Shown: positions 55,689 through 64,000 of the stretch, piece by piece
How the letters are laid out: the number at the start of each line of letters is the position of its first letter
Numbering within the stretch: the first letter of the stretch is position 1
Source of the DNA: Bacteroidota bacterium
GTDB taxonomy: Bacteria > Bacteroidota > Bacteroidia > NS11-12g > UBA9320
DNA length: 64,000 nt
Assembly: GCA_016124755.1 (NCBI GenBank)
Contig: WGNA01000010.1
Span: 62,001-126,000 of the forward strand
Direction of reading: 5' to 3'
The notes under the pieces: generated by a model
Databases searched by the model: none
The model's input: only the letters and a program-made list of their open reading frames with translations
Told to the model about the DNA's origin: nothing
Translations under genes and position numbers: made by a program

Positions 55689-57242
55689 TTATTGTTTGAT
55701 GAACCGGGAGGTAGTTATTCCGAAGCTACCCTCCAGAACCACCTGATACATACCGGAACTCAGCATCGAAATATCGATACGGTTATCGGTTTGGACTTTC
55801 CCCTCACAAACTGTTTTGCCTGCCATATCAATAATTCGGAAGTTGTTGATTTGATGTTTTTCAGGAGTTTCAATAAACAACCCTGAACTCGCAGGATTCG
55901 GATATACTTTGGGATTTGAGGTTTCCACCGGTTCAACAGATACCGGGTCATTAGCGCAAAATGCCCAATGATTCTGCAGAGTTTTCGCGTTAAACATCGA
56001 CTGAATTTTTGCTGCTCTGGTTTTTAATAAATCAACCGAATGCAGGTTGTCTTTTCCTCGCGTAATAATGTAGGCTACATCCAGACAGATGTCGTCACCG
56101 GCATTCAGATCAAATGGCCCGAAAGAACCGAGTCCTCTTCTGTCTCCGGGGTGATTGCCTGCACTTTCTTCGGTCCAGTCATCCGACTTTCTTACATCTC
56201 CGTAAAACTGAACCCGTGTATTATCACCTGTAGGTGTTTTAAAATGATTTCCATTCAGATCCAAACCGCTGAGATAATTGTAAAAGTCTGTCGGAAAGAA
56301 TGGGTTACCATTGGTTCGGTTTACATCGTTGTTGAAAGGAGTGAAGGCATTTAATTTATGATTGAGAAATAAAACTCCAACGGCTGGAGGACGATTTCCA
56401 AATCCAAAAGCTCCGTCGTCTGGTTTGCCATTGTATCCGTAATACAGATTGAGTTGAGTGTCGCATCCTACAAAGTCATTCTCAAAATCTCCGATGTCGA
56501 AGTCACTGAATATGCCGAGATGCACATCGTGATAATTTGTGTCTGACCGGTTCACTACCTGCAACTGAACAAATATCACATCCCGCAGATCTGCATTGTC
56601 GTTAAAAACATAGGTCATTTGCCGAACATCAATTCCCATTGATTTTCCTCCCGTTTCGGTGTGATTTCCCTGATCATTAAAAATGGTGAAAGTAGAAACA
56701 TCTCCCCGAATGAGCGGATAATCATTTTGGCTCCATTCGTAATTCCCATCGAGATTGTTGTCGTTAAAAGGCGCAATGGTGAGGGGTTCTCCAAATGAAC
56801 TATTACCGTTGCCGGGCCAGTCTTTTATAGATTGGGAAGTTGAAATACCTGCAATGTGATCGTTTACCTCACTTCGGCGCACTTTAAAAAGTTGATTGAA
56901 TCGCGCAAAAGTGGAGTCGGATTTTGTTGAAACCGGTCCGGGAAAATAATCCTGTCCTGCCTGTCGATACATCATGGCAGCGAGATGAAGACTATCGTTT
57001 TTGTCTTTCCCACCGATCCAGACAGAGGATGAATAAATAAGTGGTTTGTATGCGGAAGTGTCGAAATACCACACCCCGGTTTGGTGGTTTCCGCTCAGAA
57101 AATCTCCGCCATTGCTATTGAAAAAAAGCAAATTTCCCGTGTAAGAACTGTCGTATTCTGTTGCGGCTCTTTGAGCATTAATTCGGGAAATTGATAGAAG
57201 ACAAAAAACGAGAAGTACAATTTTCTTCATACCTGAAATCAT
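55689..57242 (-). CDS. T9SS type A sorting domain-containing secreted protein
   Basis: Signal peptide MKKIVLLVFCLLSISRINAQ; C-term VYPNPASSGLFIETPEKHQINNFRIIDMAGKTVCEGKV...LSSGMYQVVLEG...SRFIKQ. Confidence 0.88.
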   Translation of the reverse strand: MISGMKKIVLLVFCLLSISRINAQRAATEYDSSYTGNLLFFNSNGGDFLSGNHQTGVWYFDTSAYKPLIYSSSVWIGGKDKNDSLHLAAMMYRQAGQDYFPGPVSTKSDSTFARFNQLFKVRRSEVNDHIAGISTSQSIKDWPGNGNSSFGEPLTIAPFNDNNLDGNYEWSQNDYPLIRGDVSTFTIFNDQGNHTETGGKSMGIDVRQMTYVFNDNADLRDVIFVQLQVVNRSDTNYHDVHLGIFSDFDIGDFENDFVGCDTQLNLYYGYNGKPDDGAFGFGNRPPAVGVLFLNHKLNAFTPFNNDVNRTNGNPFFPTDFYNYLSGLDLNGNHFKTPTGDNTRVQFYGDVRKSDDWTEESAGNHPGDRRGLGSFGPFDLNAGDDICLDVAYIITRGKDNLHSVDLLKTRAAKIQSMFNAKTLQNHWAFCANDPVSVEPVETSNPKVYPNPASSGLFIETPEKHQINNFRIIDMAGKTVCEGKVQTDNRIDISMLSSGMYQVVLEGSFGITTSRFIKQ

Positions 57243-57321
57243 TAATTTCAGGCAATGACTTTAGAATAACAACTCAACCCTAATGGGAATTGAGCAAAGA
57301 GTATAGCCGATTTATCAGCGG

Positions 57322-58665
57322 TTAATTCACAACAAATTTTTCGGTTTGAATAAATCCGTTTGTGTCTTCCAACTTTAGTAAATAAATACCGGGAGCTAAT
57401 GAAGACACATTGATCTCAGGTTCCGGGAAATCCTGTTTTATAACCAACTGTCCTGAGTAATTTGTGATTTCCAACAATTTGAATTGGGAGATCGAACGAA
57501 TATGCAGAACGTCTGTTGCCGGATTCGGATAAATGGAAATTTTTTTATCCGTACTGAGTTTTTCAATCCCAATTGAGCCGGTGTTTTCGTAAAAAATGAT
57601 GGCGGAATATTCGTAATAATTTGAGTAATACGTTGCACCACCAATGATGTCCAGGTCGCCATCGTCATCAATATCTACCATAACAGGTATAACATAATAA
57701 CCTTCTGTCGGTACTTTTAAATTGAACGGATCTTTTACCGCTATCGCAAAATCCGGATTGGTTTTACTTCCATAATTTTCCTGATAAAAGAAATTTCCGT
57801 TTTCGTTCAAATACAGCAAATCCAAATCACCGTCGTTATCGAGGTCGGCAAAATCCATCATCGCCAGATAATCCTGACTGGAACTCGGGAGCCCGAACTT
57901 TCCGCCAACCGGTGCGGCGAAGGCAGGATTGGTTGCAGAGCCTGTATTTTCAATAAAACTGATAAAAGGATCGTATGTTCCAGCCATAATATCCAAATCA
58001 CCATCACCATCAATATCGACTACTGAAAAGGATAAAATTTCATAGACATTAGAAAGTCCGAACGGGTGTACAACCGGATCTTCGAAAGACGGGTTGTCCT
58101 TTTGACCTATATTTCGGTAAAACCTGAAATCTCCGTAATAATCTCCGGTAATCAGGTCGAAGTCACCATCGTTGTCGAGATCGCAAAATCTTGAAAAAAC
58201 CATGTAACTGGTATCAATCATTTTAATCCCGAAAGGGTTGATACGGCCTTTTTCGTATTGGGGATTTTTGGCAGTTCCTGAGTTTTTATAATAAATAAAC
58301 TGTCCGTAATATGTGCTCACCAAAAGGTCGAGATCACCGTCGTTGTCGAGATCGGCCAATGTGGGAGCCATAATGTAATCCTGAATGGGCTCGAGTCCGA
58401 ACGGGTTAAGTTTTCCGGTTTTGAAATTCTGTGCTTCAGCCGTTCCGGAACTCATCAGACCGAATAAAAGTGCAACACTTCCCAGTATTCTCTTTAACTG
58501 AACAATGGAAATATAGGGTTTGATTTCCTCGATAAGCTGTTCGAGTTTAGCCCGGAGTTTTTGGTATTGATCTTTGCTAAGCTGCCGCGAATGAATGAGG
58601 TGGCCCAGTTCTTTCGCTTTCAGATACAGCAGTGTTTTTTTAGTTTCTAGTGTTCGTTTTTTCAT
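57322..58665 (-). CDS. FG-GAP/VCBS-repeat protein with T9SS type A sorting domain and extended N-terminus
   Basis: Five (D)(L/I)D(N/G/D)DGD(L/F)D(L/I)(L/I) repeats; C-term IYPNPATDVLHIRS...APGIYLLKL...EKFVVN; hydrophobic signal segment begins only after about 57 residues. Confidence 0.88.
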   Translation of the reverse strand: MKKRTLETKKTLLYLKAKELGHLIHSRQLSKDQYQKLRAKLEQLIEEIKPYISIVQLKRILGSVALLFGLMSSGTAEAQNFKTGKLNPFGLEPIQDYIMAPTLADLDNDGDLDLLVSTYYGQFIYYKNSGTAKNPQYEKGRINPFGIKMIDTSYMVFSRFCDLDNDGDFDLITGDYYGDFRFYRNIGQKDNPSFEDPVVHPFGLSNVYEILSFSVVDIDGDGDLDIMAGTYDPFISFIENTGSATNPAFAAPVGGKFGLPSSSQDYLAMMDFADLDNDGDLDLLYLNENGNFFYQENYGSKTNPDFAIAVKDPFNLKVPTEGYYVIPVMVDIDDDGDLDIIGGATYYSNYYEYSAIIFYENTGSIGIEKLSTDKKISIYPNPATDVLHIRSISQFKLLEITNYSGQLVIKQDFPEPEINVSSLAPGIYLLKLEDTNGFIQTEKFVVN

Positions 58666-58735
58666 GTCTGATGTTGTTGGATTATTAAATTGTTAGTAAA
58701 ATGTTACTTGTACATATTGTGCAATTTAGATAAAA

Positions 58736-59815
58736 TTAATCCTTGTCAATGGTTCTGCCCCAAAAAGTGCCCTGCGGAATTTTGAGTCCGAGGTAATGAT
58801 CGTCTGTCAGCGTATTCAGAATATTCGGTCTGATTTTGTCGGGAAGAACACACACGTCGTAAATTTCATCTACAGAGGTCTGATAAATAATTTCTCCTGC
58901 GATACTCGCAGTTGGAAGGTGCATTACAACAATTCCAGAACGATTGGCAAACTCTGCAAAAGGTAGTTTTCCGAATGATGAGGAGTTCTTTCTGAGTTTT
59001 GATAATCCGATAAACAGGTAGTCTTTGTAATATGCCATTCCGCGAACGAAGCCATTCATTTTTTTGATCACTTCATATTTACCAGCTTTTGAATCTACTT
59101 TAATGAGTTCACCGGTTGCCGAAAGGAGTGTGTAAAGTTCATTATTAAAGATTCTGGGTGAATGTGGCATTGCGAGATTTGAAACTACTGTTTCTCCGGA
59201 TTCGATATCGTAAATCACTCCACCGGTTGTTATTTCTTCTTTCCAGCTCCGCATCGAATTTCCCTGATTGAAGGCCGAGGCAAATCGGGGCTTTCCGTTT
59301 TCCATTGCCATTCCGTTCAAATGACACCGATCTTCCGATACCATCGCGTCTATTTGTGGCGGCTGCCAATAGGGGGTGAAGTTGTTATCCGAATCGAGTG
59401 AGATAATACATGAGAATAATGTGTTTACTGCGAATAGTGAATTTTCAGAACCAAAGCTGAGGTCGTGCAAATCGAGTGGCCCGGTGTGATACGTTATTCC
59501 GGGGAGAAAAAGGCTGTCGAATTTGCCGGGTGCTTTTGGGTAGGTGCGGGCGAGTTCTCCTGAATTCCGGAAAACAATCACATCTTTTTTACCGGCCAGT
59601 GCTAGTTTTTCGGTTTCTTCATCGTATGCAATGCCCATCGGTTTCTCAAAATTTCGCGGCAACTGAATCAATGAGTCTTCACCCGAAGGCGAGAGAAAAA
59701 TGAGTTTACCTGCCTGATAAGTGGAAAGCGCCAGACTGCAACCGAGTTTCTGCAGCAATTCCGGAATCTGAGATGAGTAAGTACAACTAAAAGGCGAAAC
59801 GGGTGTGTTGGTCAT
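58736..59815 (-). CDS. TIGR03032 family protein
   Basis: IPELLQKLGCSLALSTYQAGKLIFLSPSG; NSLFAVNTLFSCIISLDSDNNFTPYWQPPQIDAMVSEDRCHLNGMAMENGKPRFASAF. Confidence 0.8.
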   Translation of the reverse strand: MTNTPVSPFSCTYSSQIPELLQKLGCSLALSTYQAGKLIFLSPSGEDSLIQLPRNFEKPMGIAYDEETEKLALAGKKDVIVFRNSGELARTYPKAPGKFDSLFLPGITYHTGPLDLHDLSFGSENSLFAVNTLFSCIISLDSDNNFTPYWQPPQIDAMVSEDRCHLNGMAMENGKPRFASAFNQGNSMRSWKEEITTGGVIYDIESGETVVSNLAMPHSPRIFNNELYTLLSATGELIKVDSKAGKYEVIKKMNGFVRGMAYYKDYLFIGLSKLRKNSSSFGKLPFAEFANRSGIVVMHLPTASIAGEIIYQTSVDEIYDVCVLPDKIRPNILNTLTDDHYLGLKIPQGTFWGRTIDKD

Positions 59816-59887
59816 ACTGCATAAATTGGTGCAACCAAAATAGACCCGGAAGTTTTAAATTCAAGAATTGTATTCAGAATACCTGAA

Positions 59888-62602
59888 TCATTCAAAAGCC
59901 AGACGCACGAGTTCTGCCTGTTCCTCTGCGTGAACTTTTGCATAACCGGTTGCCGGGGTGGAGCTCGATTTTCGGCTGAGATACTTCAGATCGAATGGCC
60001 AGTCGTAGCGGTGCATGTGTGTTCTGGCGCCCATGTTTTTAGGTTCTTCCTGAACCCAGAGCCATGATGCCTTCTTATACTTTTTGCCCAATTCCTCAAT
60101 CTGGTTTTCGGCTAAAGGATAAAGCTGTTCAATTCGAACAATCGCTACATCTTTAATTTTATTTTCCTGCTGATAGGCAAGAAGGTCGTAATACAGCTTT
60201 CCGTTACAGAGGAGAACTTTTCGAACGTCACCGGCTTTCACATTTGCATCGTCGATCACTTCCTGAAAGCCGCCTGAGGTGAAGTCGGTGAGCGAAGAAA
60301 CACAGGCCGGATGTCGCAATAAACTTTTGGGTGTCATCACGATCAGCGGTTTGCGGAATTCCCGTTTCAACTGTCTTCTCAATGCGTGAAACAAGTTAGC
60401 CGGAGTGGTCGGATTAATTACCTGCATATTCATGGTCGCACACAACTGAAGATATCTTTCAGGTCGGGCAGAAGAATGTTCAGGTCCCTGACCTTCCATT
60501 CCGTGCGGGAGGTACATTACCACACCGTTGAATCGCTTCCACTTGGTTTCTCCGCTGGATATGTATTGATCGACAATCACCTGAGCTCCGTTGGCAAAAT
60601 CCCCGAATTGTGCTTCCCAGATGGTGAGTCCGTTCGGATTGCTCAAAGCATATCCATATTCAAAACCGAGAACTGCGAATTCGGATAACAATGAATTGTA
60701 AATCTCAAAACGCGCCTGTTTATCGGAAATGTTGGCCAATGGCACATACTCGGTTTCCGAGTCTTCAGAGGTAAGTACCGCATGTCTGTGACTAAAAGTT
60801 CCGCGCTCGCAATCCTGACCGCTCATGCGTACCGGATGACCTTCTTCAAGCAAGCTTCCGTATGCCATCAGTTCACCCATCGCCCAGTCGAAACTTCCGT
60901 TTTTGATCATGGTGCGGCGATCTTCCATTAGCTTTTCAACTTTTCGGAAAGCCTTAAAGTCTGCCGGAATCTGAGTGATTTTATCGGCAATTTTAGTAAA
61001 GGTTGCTTTGGAGATGGAGGTTTTTGGTGAACTAAAGAAGTCCGCTCTTTCGGCTTTGCGGATTTGTTTCCAGGATGTACTCGGATTGTCGTGTGAAACC
61101 ACCGGTTTGTCTTCCCGAACCCAATTCAGTTTTTCCTGCAAAAGGTCTTTAAACTCCTTCTCCATTTTCTTCGCCAGCTCAATTTCAAGAGCGCCACCTT
61201 TTGCGAGTTTGTCCTGATAGATTTCTCTCGGGTTGGCGTGTGACGCAATAGCTTTATAAAGTTTCGGTTGTGTGAAACGCGGTTCGTCTGATTCGTTATG
61301 TCCGTACTTTCTATAACCCAATAAATCTATAAAAACGTCGGAGTGAAATTTCTGCCGAAACTCCATCGCTAGTTGAATCGTATAAATAATGGCTTCAACA
61401 TCATCGCCATTAACGTGAAACACCGGGCACTTCGTAGTTTTCGCTACATCAGTGCAATAAATGGAAGTTCTGCCGTCGATATAATTCGTGGTGAATCCGA
61501 TTTGGTTGTTGGTAACGATGTGAATGGTTCCGCCCACGCGATATCCGGGCAAGGCTGCCATTTGAAGTGTTTCGTAAACGATACCCTGACCCGAAACTGA
61601 AGCATCTCCGTGAATGAGAATCGGAGTGAGTTTATTTTCGTCGTTGTTGTACCGGCCATCGAGTTTTGCACGTCCGAGTCCGGCCACAACCGGGTCAACC
61701 GATTCGAGGTGTGAGGGATTTGGCGACAGAATTAATTTAACATCGTCCCCACTGGTGGTTTTAATTTCAGAAGAATATCCCAGGTGGTATTTTACATCGC
61801 CTTCGAACAGTGCATCCTGATATGCTTTGCCTTCGAATTCGGTAAAGATTTCTTCGTAGCTTTTGTTCATGATGTTCGCGAGAACATTCAGTCGTCCGCG
61901 GTGCGCCATGCCGATCACGTATTCCTTAACTCCGAGTTCGGATCCGTGTTCAATCGCTGAATCGAGAGCAGGAATCAGGGTTTCGAGACCTTCGAGAGAA
62001 AAGCGCTTCTGCCCAACATATTTAGTATGAAGGAAGTTTTCGAATACAACAGCCTGATTGAGTTTCTGGAAAATTCTTCGCTTTTGCTCAATCGAAAGAT
62101 TTGCCCGGTTGCGACTGGTTTCCATCTTGTCGCGGAGCCATTCCTTCTGTTCGGTGTTGTGCATGTACATAAATTCAGCACCGATAGATCCGCAGTACGT
62201 TTCCTCGAGATGGTTAATAATGTCGCGCAGTTTTGCCGGACCGATTCCGATTTCAATTCCGGCATTGAAGGTCTTGTCGAGATCAGCTTCGGTTAATCCG
62301 AAATTCTTAAGTTCAAGTGTGGGTGCATAGTGTCGTCGTTCGCGAACCGGATTGGTTTTAGTGAACAGATGACCTCTGGTTCTGTAACCGTCGTTTATCA
62401 AACGCAGTACGTTGATCTCGTGGATCATGTCGTCTGATACGGATTTGCCGGTTGCAGATCCGTTGCGTTCATAGGCCAGATCAAAACCTTCGAAAAATTT
62501 CCGCCAGCCAAATTCTACACTGCCGGCATCAGCCTGATATTGTTTGTATAAATCGTCGATGGAATCAACATCGGCGTTGCTCAGATAGGAATGTCCCAAC
62601 AT
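59888..62602 (-). CDS. sucA: 2-oxoglutarate dehydrogenase E1 component
   Basis: MLGHSYLSNADVDSIDDLYKQYQADAGSVEFGWRKFFEGFD; GMAHRGRLNVLANIM; VDVIDLLGYRKYGHNE-like; LPHGMEGQGPEHSSARPERYLQL. Start set at ATG 62602 (track start 62635 is TTG overlapping a -7 box). Confidence 0.96.
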   Translation of the reverse strand: MLGHSYLSNADVDSIDDLYKQYQADAGSVEFGWRKFFEGFDLAYERNGSATGKSVSDDMIHEINVLRLINDGYRTRGHLFTKTNPVRERRHYAPTLELKNFGLTEADLDKTFNAGIEIGIGPAKLRDIINHLEETYCGSIGAEFMYMHNTEQKEWLRDKMETSRNRANLSIEQKRRIFQKLNQAVVFENFLHTKYVGQKRFSLEGLETLIPALDSAIEHGSELGVKEYVIGMAHRGRLNVLANIMNKSYEEIFTEFEGKAYQDALFEGDVKYHLGYSSEIKTTSGDDVKLILSPNPSHLESVDPVVAGLGRAKLDGRYNNDENKLTPILIHGDASVSGQGIVYETLQMAALPGYRVGGTIHIVTNNQIGFTTNYIDGRTSIYCTDVAKTTKCPVFHVNGDDVEAIIYTIQLAMEFRQKFHSDVFIDLLGYRKYGHNESDEPRFTQPKLYKAIASHANPREIYQDKLAKGGALEIELAKKMEKEFKDLLQEKLNWVREDKPVVSHDNPSTSWKQIRKAERADFFSSPKTSISKATFTKIADKITQIPADFKAFRKVEKLMEDRRTMIKNGSFDWAMGELMAYGSLLEEGHPVRMSGQDCERGTFSHRHAVLTSEDSETEYVPLANISDKQARFEIYNSLLSEFAVLGFEYGYALSNPNGLTIWEAQFGDFANGAQVIVDQYISSGETKWKRFNGVVMYLPHGMEGQGPEHSSARPERYLQLCATMNMQVINPTTPANLFHALRRQLKREFRKPLIVMTPKSLLRHPACVSSLTDFTSGGFQEVIDDANVKAGDVRKVLLCNGKLYYDLLAYQQENKIKDVAIVRIEQLYPLAENQIEELGKKYKKASWLWVQEEPKNMGARTHMHRYDWPFDLKYLSRKSSSTPATGYAKVHAEEQAELVRLAFE

Positions 62603-62632
62603 CTTAGAATAGTCGTTTTGCCAATTGGCCCG

Positions 62633-62640
62633 CAAAGATA
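62633..62640 (-). promoter_or_regulatory. Bacteroidota -7 element (TATCTTTG) for sucA
   Basis: CAAAGATA on +; 30 nt before ATG 62602. Confidence 0.5.
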
Positions 62641-62682
62641 AATTAAACCCTATCCGAAGGCTTTTGAAAAACCAAAATTGTG

Positions 62683-63450
62683 TCAGGCTTTCGCCGGACG
62701 AAGATCCAGATTGTACCGGAGAGCGGTAATTAAGGTGTGATTATTCTCGAAGAGACTTCCACTGAATCCGGATTTGGCTGCATACTGATTCATGTAGCCC
62801 AGCACCAGATCGAAACCTTTTCGGATACTGTAATCGATTGTTAAAGTAAGCCGGTTCTGGTCAAATACAGTTTTTGAAAACGACTCAGACACTCCCAAAA
62901 AGAATTCGTCGTGAAGTACTGCATAGATCGCATGTTCAGTTTTTGCGATTTTATTCAACGGAACGGCAATCTGAAAACGGTACCTCACCCGGTGAAGCAA
63001 ACCATAATGGTCGTGTACCCAATTGCCATACAGATCTTTCACCTTTACCTCGCGATAACGCTGCTCGATTCTCACCCGGTTCTGGATTTTGCATTTTTTC
63101 CATTTGGTGTCGATGGCAAATTGTTCCCAGCTTCGGTGTTCAATCAGCGGATATTTGGCTGGTAGTTCTCCGTATTGATGGGCATTCACAAAGTCGTAAC
63201 CGAGGGTTGTGTGATATGTCTTTTTTTTCCATTCAATTCCACCGCGTACAAGATCCTGCATCGGGTGCGCGATGAGTCCGCTACGTCTGAAATGAAACTC
63301 GGTTCTCAGACTAAAGTTCTTGTAGAGTTTGTGATTTCCCTGATACGCATACCAGGCATTGTACTGCGTGGCGGTATACGGTGTGGCTACTCCGAAAGCA
63401 ACGATCGAAATTGAAACTAAAACTAAAGAACTCAGTAACCGGCGTTTCAC
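62683..63450 (-). CDS. DUF2490 domain-containing protein
   Basis: Signal peptide; AWYAYQGNHKLYKNFSLRTEFHFRRSG...LLHRVRYRFQIAVPLN outer-membrane-like beta pattern; start overlaps the stop of the upstream moxR gene. Confidence 0.75.
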   Translation of the reverse strand: MKRRLLSSLVLVSISIVAFGVATPYTATQYNAWYAYQGNHKLYKNFSLRTEFHFRRSGLIAHPMQDLVRGGIEWKKKTYHTTLGYDFVNAHQYGELPAKYPLIEHRSWEQFAIDTKWKKCKIQNRVRIEQRYREVKVKDLYGNWVHDHYGLLHRVRYRFQIAVPLNKIAKTEHAIYAVLHDEFFLGVSESFSKTVFDQNRLTLTIDYSIRKGFDLVLGYMNQYAAKSGFSGSLFENNHTLITALRYNLDLRPAKA

Positions 63451-64000
63451 ATCAATTTGGAAATGATGTTTTCAACCGAAATTCCTTCTGCTTCCGCTTT
63501 GTAGTTCTTTACCACACGATGGCGGAGAACGTAATTGGCAACTGCCTGCACATCCTCGATATCCGGAGAATATTTACCGTGAATAAGTGCGTGACATTTT
63601 GCGCCTAAAACCAGATACTGACTGGCACGCGGTCCCGCTCCGTAGTTCAGATACTGATTCACGATATCTGCTGAACCTGTAGTGTTCGGACGGGTTTTGT
63701 TTACCAGCTTAACTGCGTATTCCATCACATTGTCGGCAATGGGAACTTTTCGCACTAAGGTTTGAAATGCCTGAATATCGTGCGCTCCGATAATTTTTGA
63801 AACGGAGGGTTTAAAATCGGATGTGGTTTGTTTTACGATATTGATCTCGTCTTCCAGACTTGGATAATCGAGAACAATGTTGAACATGAATCGGTCGAGC
63901 TGAGCTTCCGGAAGCGGATATGTTCCTTCCTGTTCAATAGGGTTTTGCGTTGCCAATACGAAGAAAGGTCTTGGCAAAGCGTGATTCTGACCATTCACCG
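63447..64000 (-). CDS. MoxR family AAA ATPase (partial; N-terminus beyond window end)
   Basis: PFFVLATQNPIEQEGTYPLPEAQLDRFMF; GPRASQYLVLGAKCHALIHGKYSPDIEDVQAVANYVLRHRVV. Confidence 0.92.
   Translation of the reverse strand, partial: VNGQNHALPRPFFVLATQNPIEQEGTYPLPEAQLDRFMFNIVLDYPSLEDEINIVKQTTSDFKPSVSKIIGAHDIQAFQTLVRKVPIADNVMEYAVKLVNKTRPNTTGSADIVNQYLNYGAGPRASQYLVLGAKCHALIHGKYSPDIEDVQAVANYVLRHRVVKNYKAEAEGISVENIISKLM

Overview
The window carries ordinary chromosomal sequence from a Bacteroidota (Flavobacteriales-like) bacterium. Supporting evidence: several type IX secretion (T9SS) C-terminal sorting domains, TAnnTTTG-type -7 promoter elements close to start codons, and Bacteroidota-typical families (DUF5686, DUF2490, TPR-LuxR regulators, TIGR03032). 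I saw no rRNA, tRNA, CRISPR array, transposase or prophage. Housekeeping genes include a DEAD-box helicase with a cold-shock gene, alanine dehydrogenase, tRNA1(Val) methyltransferase, M1 peptidase, isocitrate dehydrogenase, 2-oxoglutarate dehydrogenase E1 and MoxR. The most unusual part is a same-strand cluster at about 17.57-37.9 kb. It encodes (i) a 4191-aa T9SS type-B surface protein with no ATG start, about 20 tandem 77-aa Cys-containing Ig-like units, a 3-unit/693-bp higher-order repeat, and lectin/CBM-like domains apparently inserted inside Ig-like domains; (ii) a TPR-TM-LuxR signalling protein; (iii) a 1329-aa tail-fibre-like protein with 17 short beta-repeats, a duplicated about 145-aa domain, a YadA-head-like segment and a phage tail-collar domain, but no phage genes nearby; and (iv) a T9SS type-A protein preceded by a terminator-like hairpin. 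Other notable items are a TraB-HEAT giant fusion, a seven-repeat beta-propeller secreted protein with a natural G5SG5S linker, a GT39 enzyme with a degenerate GT2-like N-terminus, an extended-signal-peptide FG-GAP protein, and a structured intergenic element at 39.4-39.7 kb. All family calls come from reading motifs; no database search was run.
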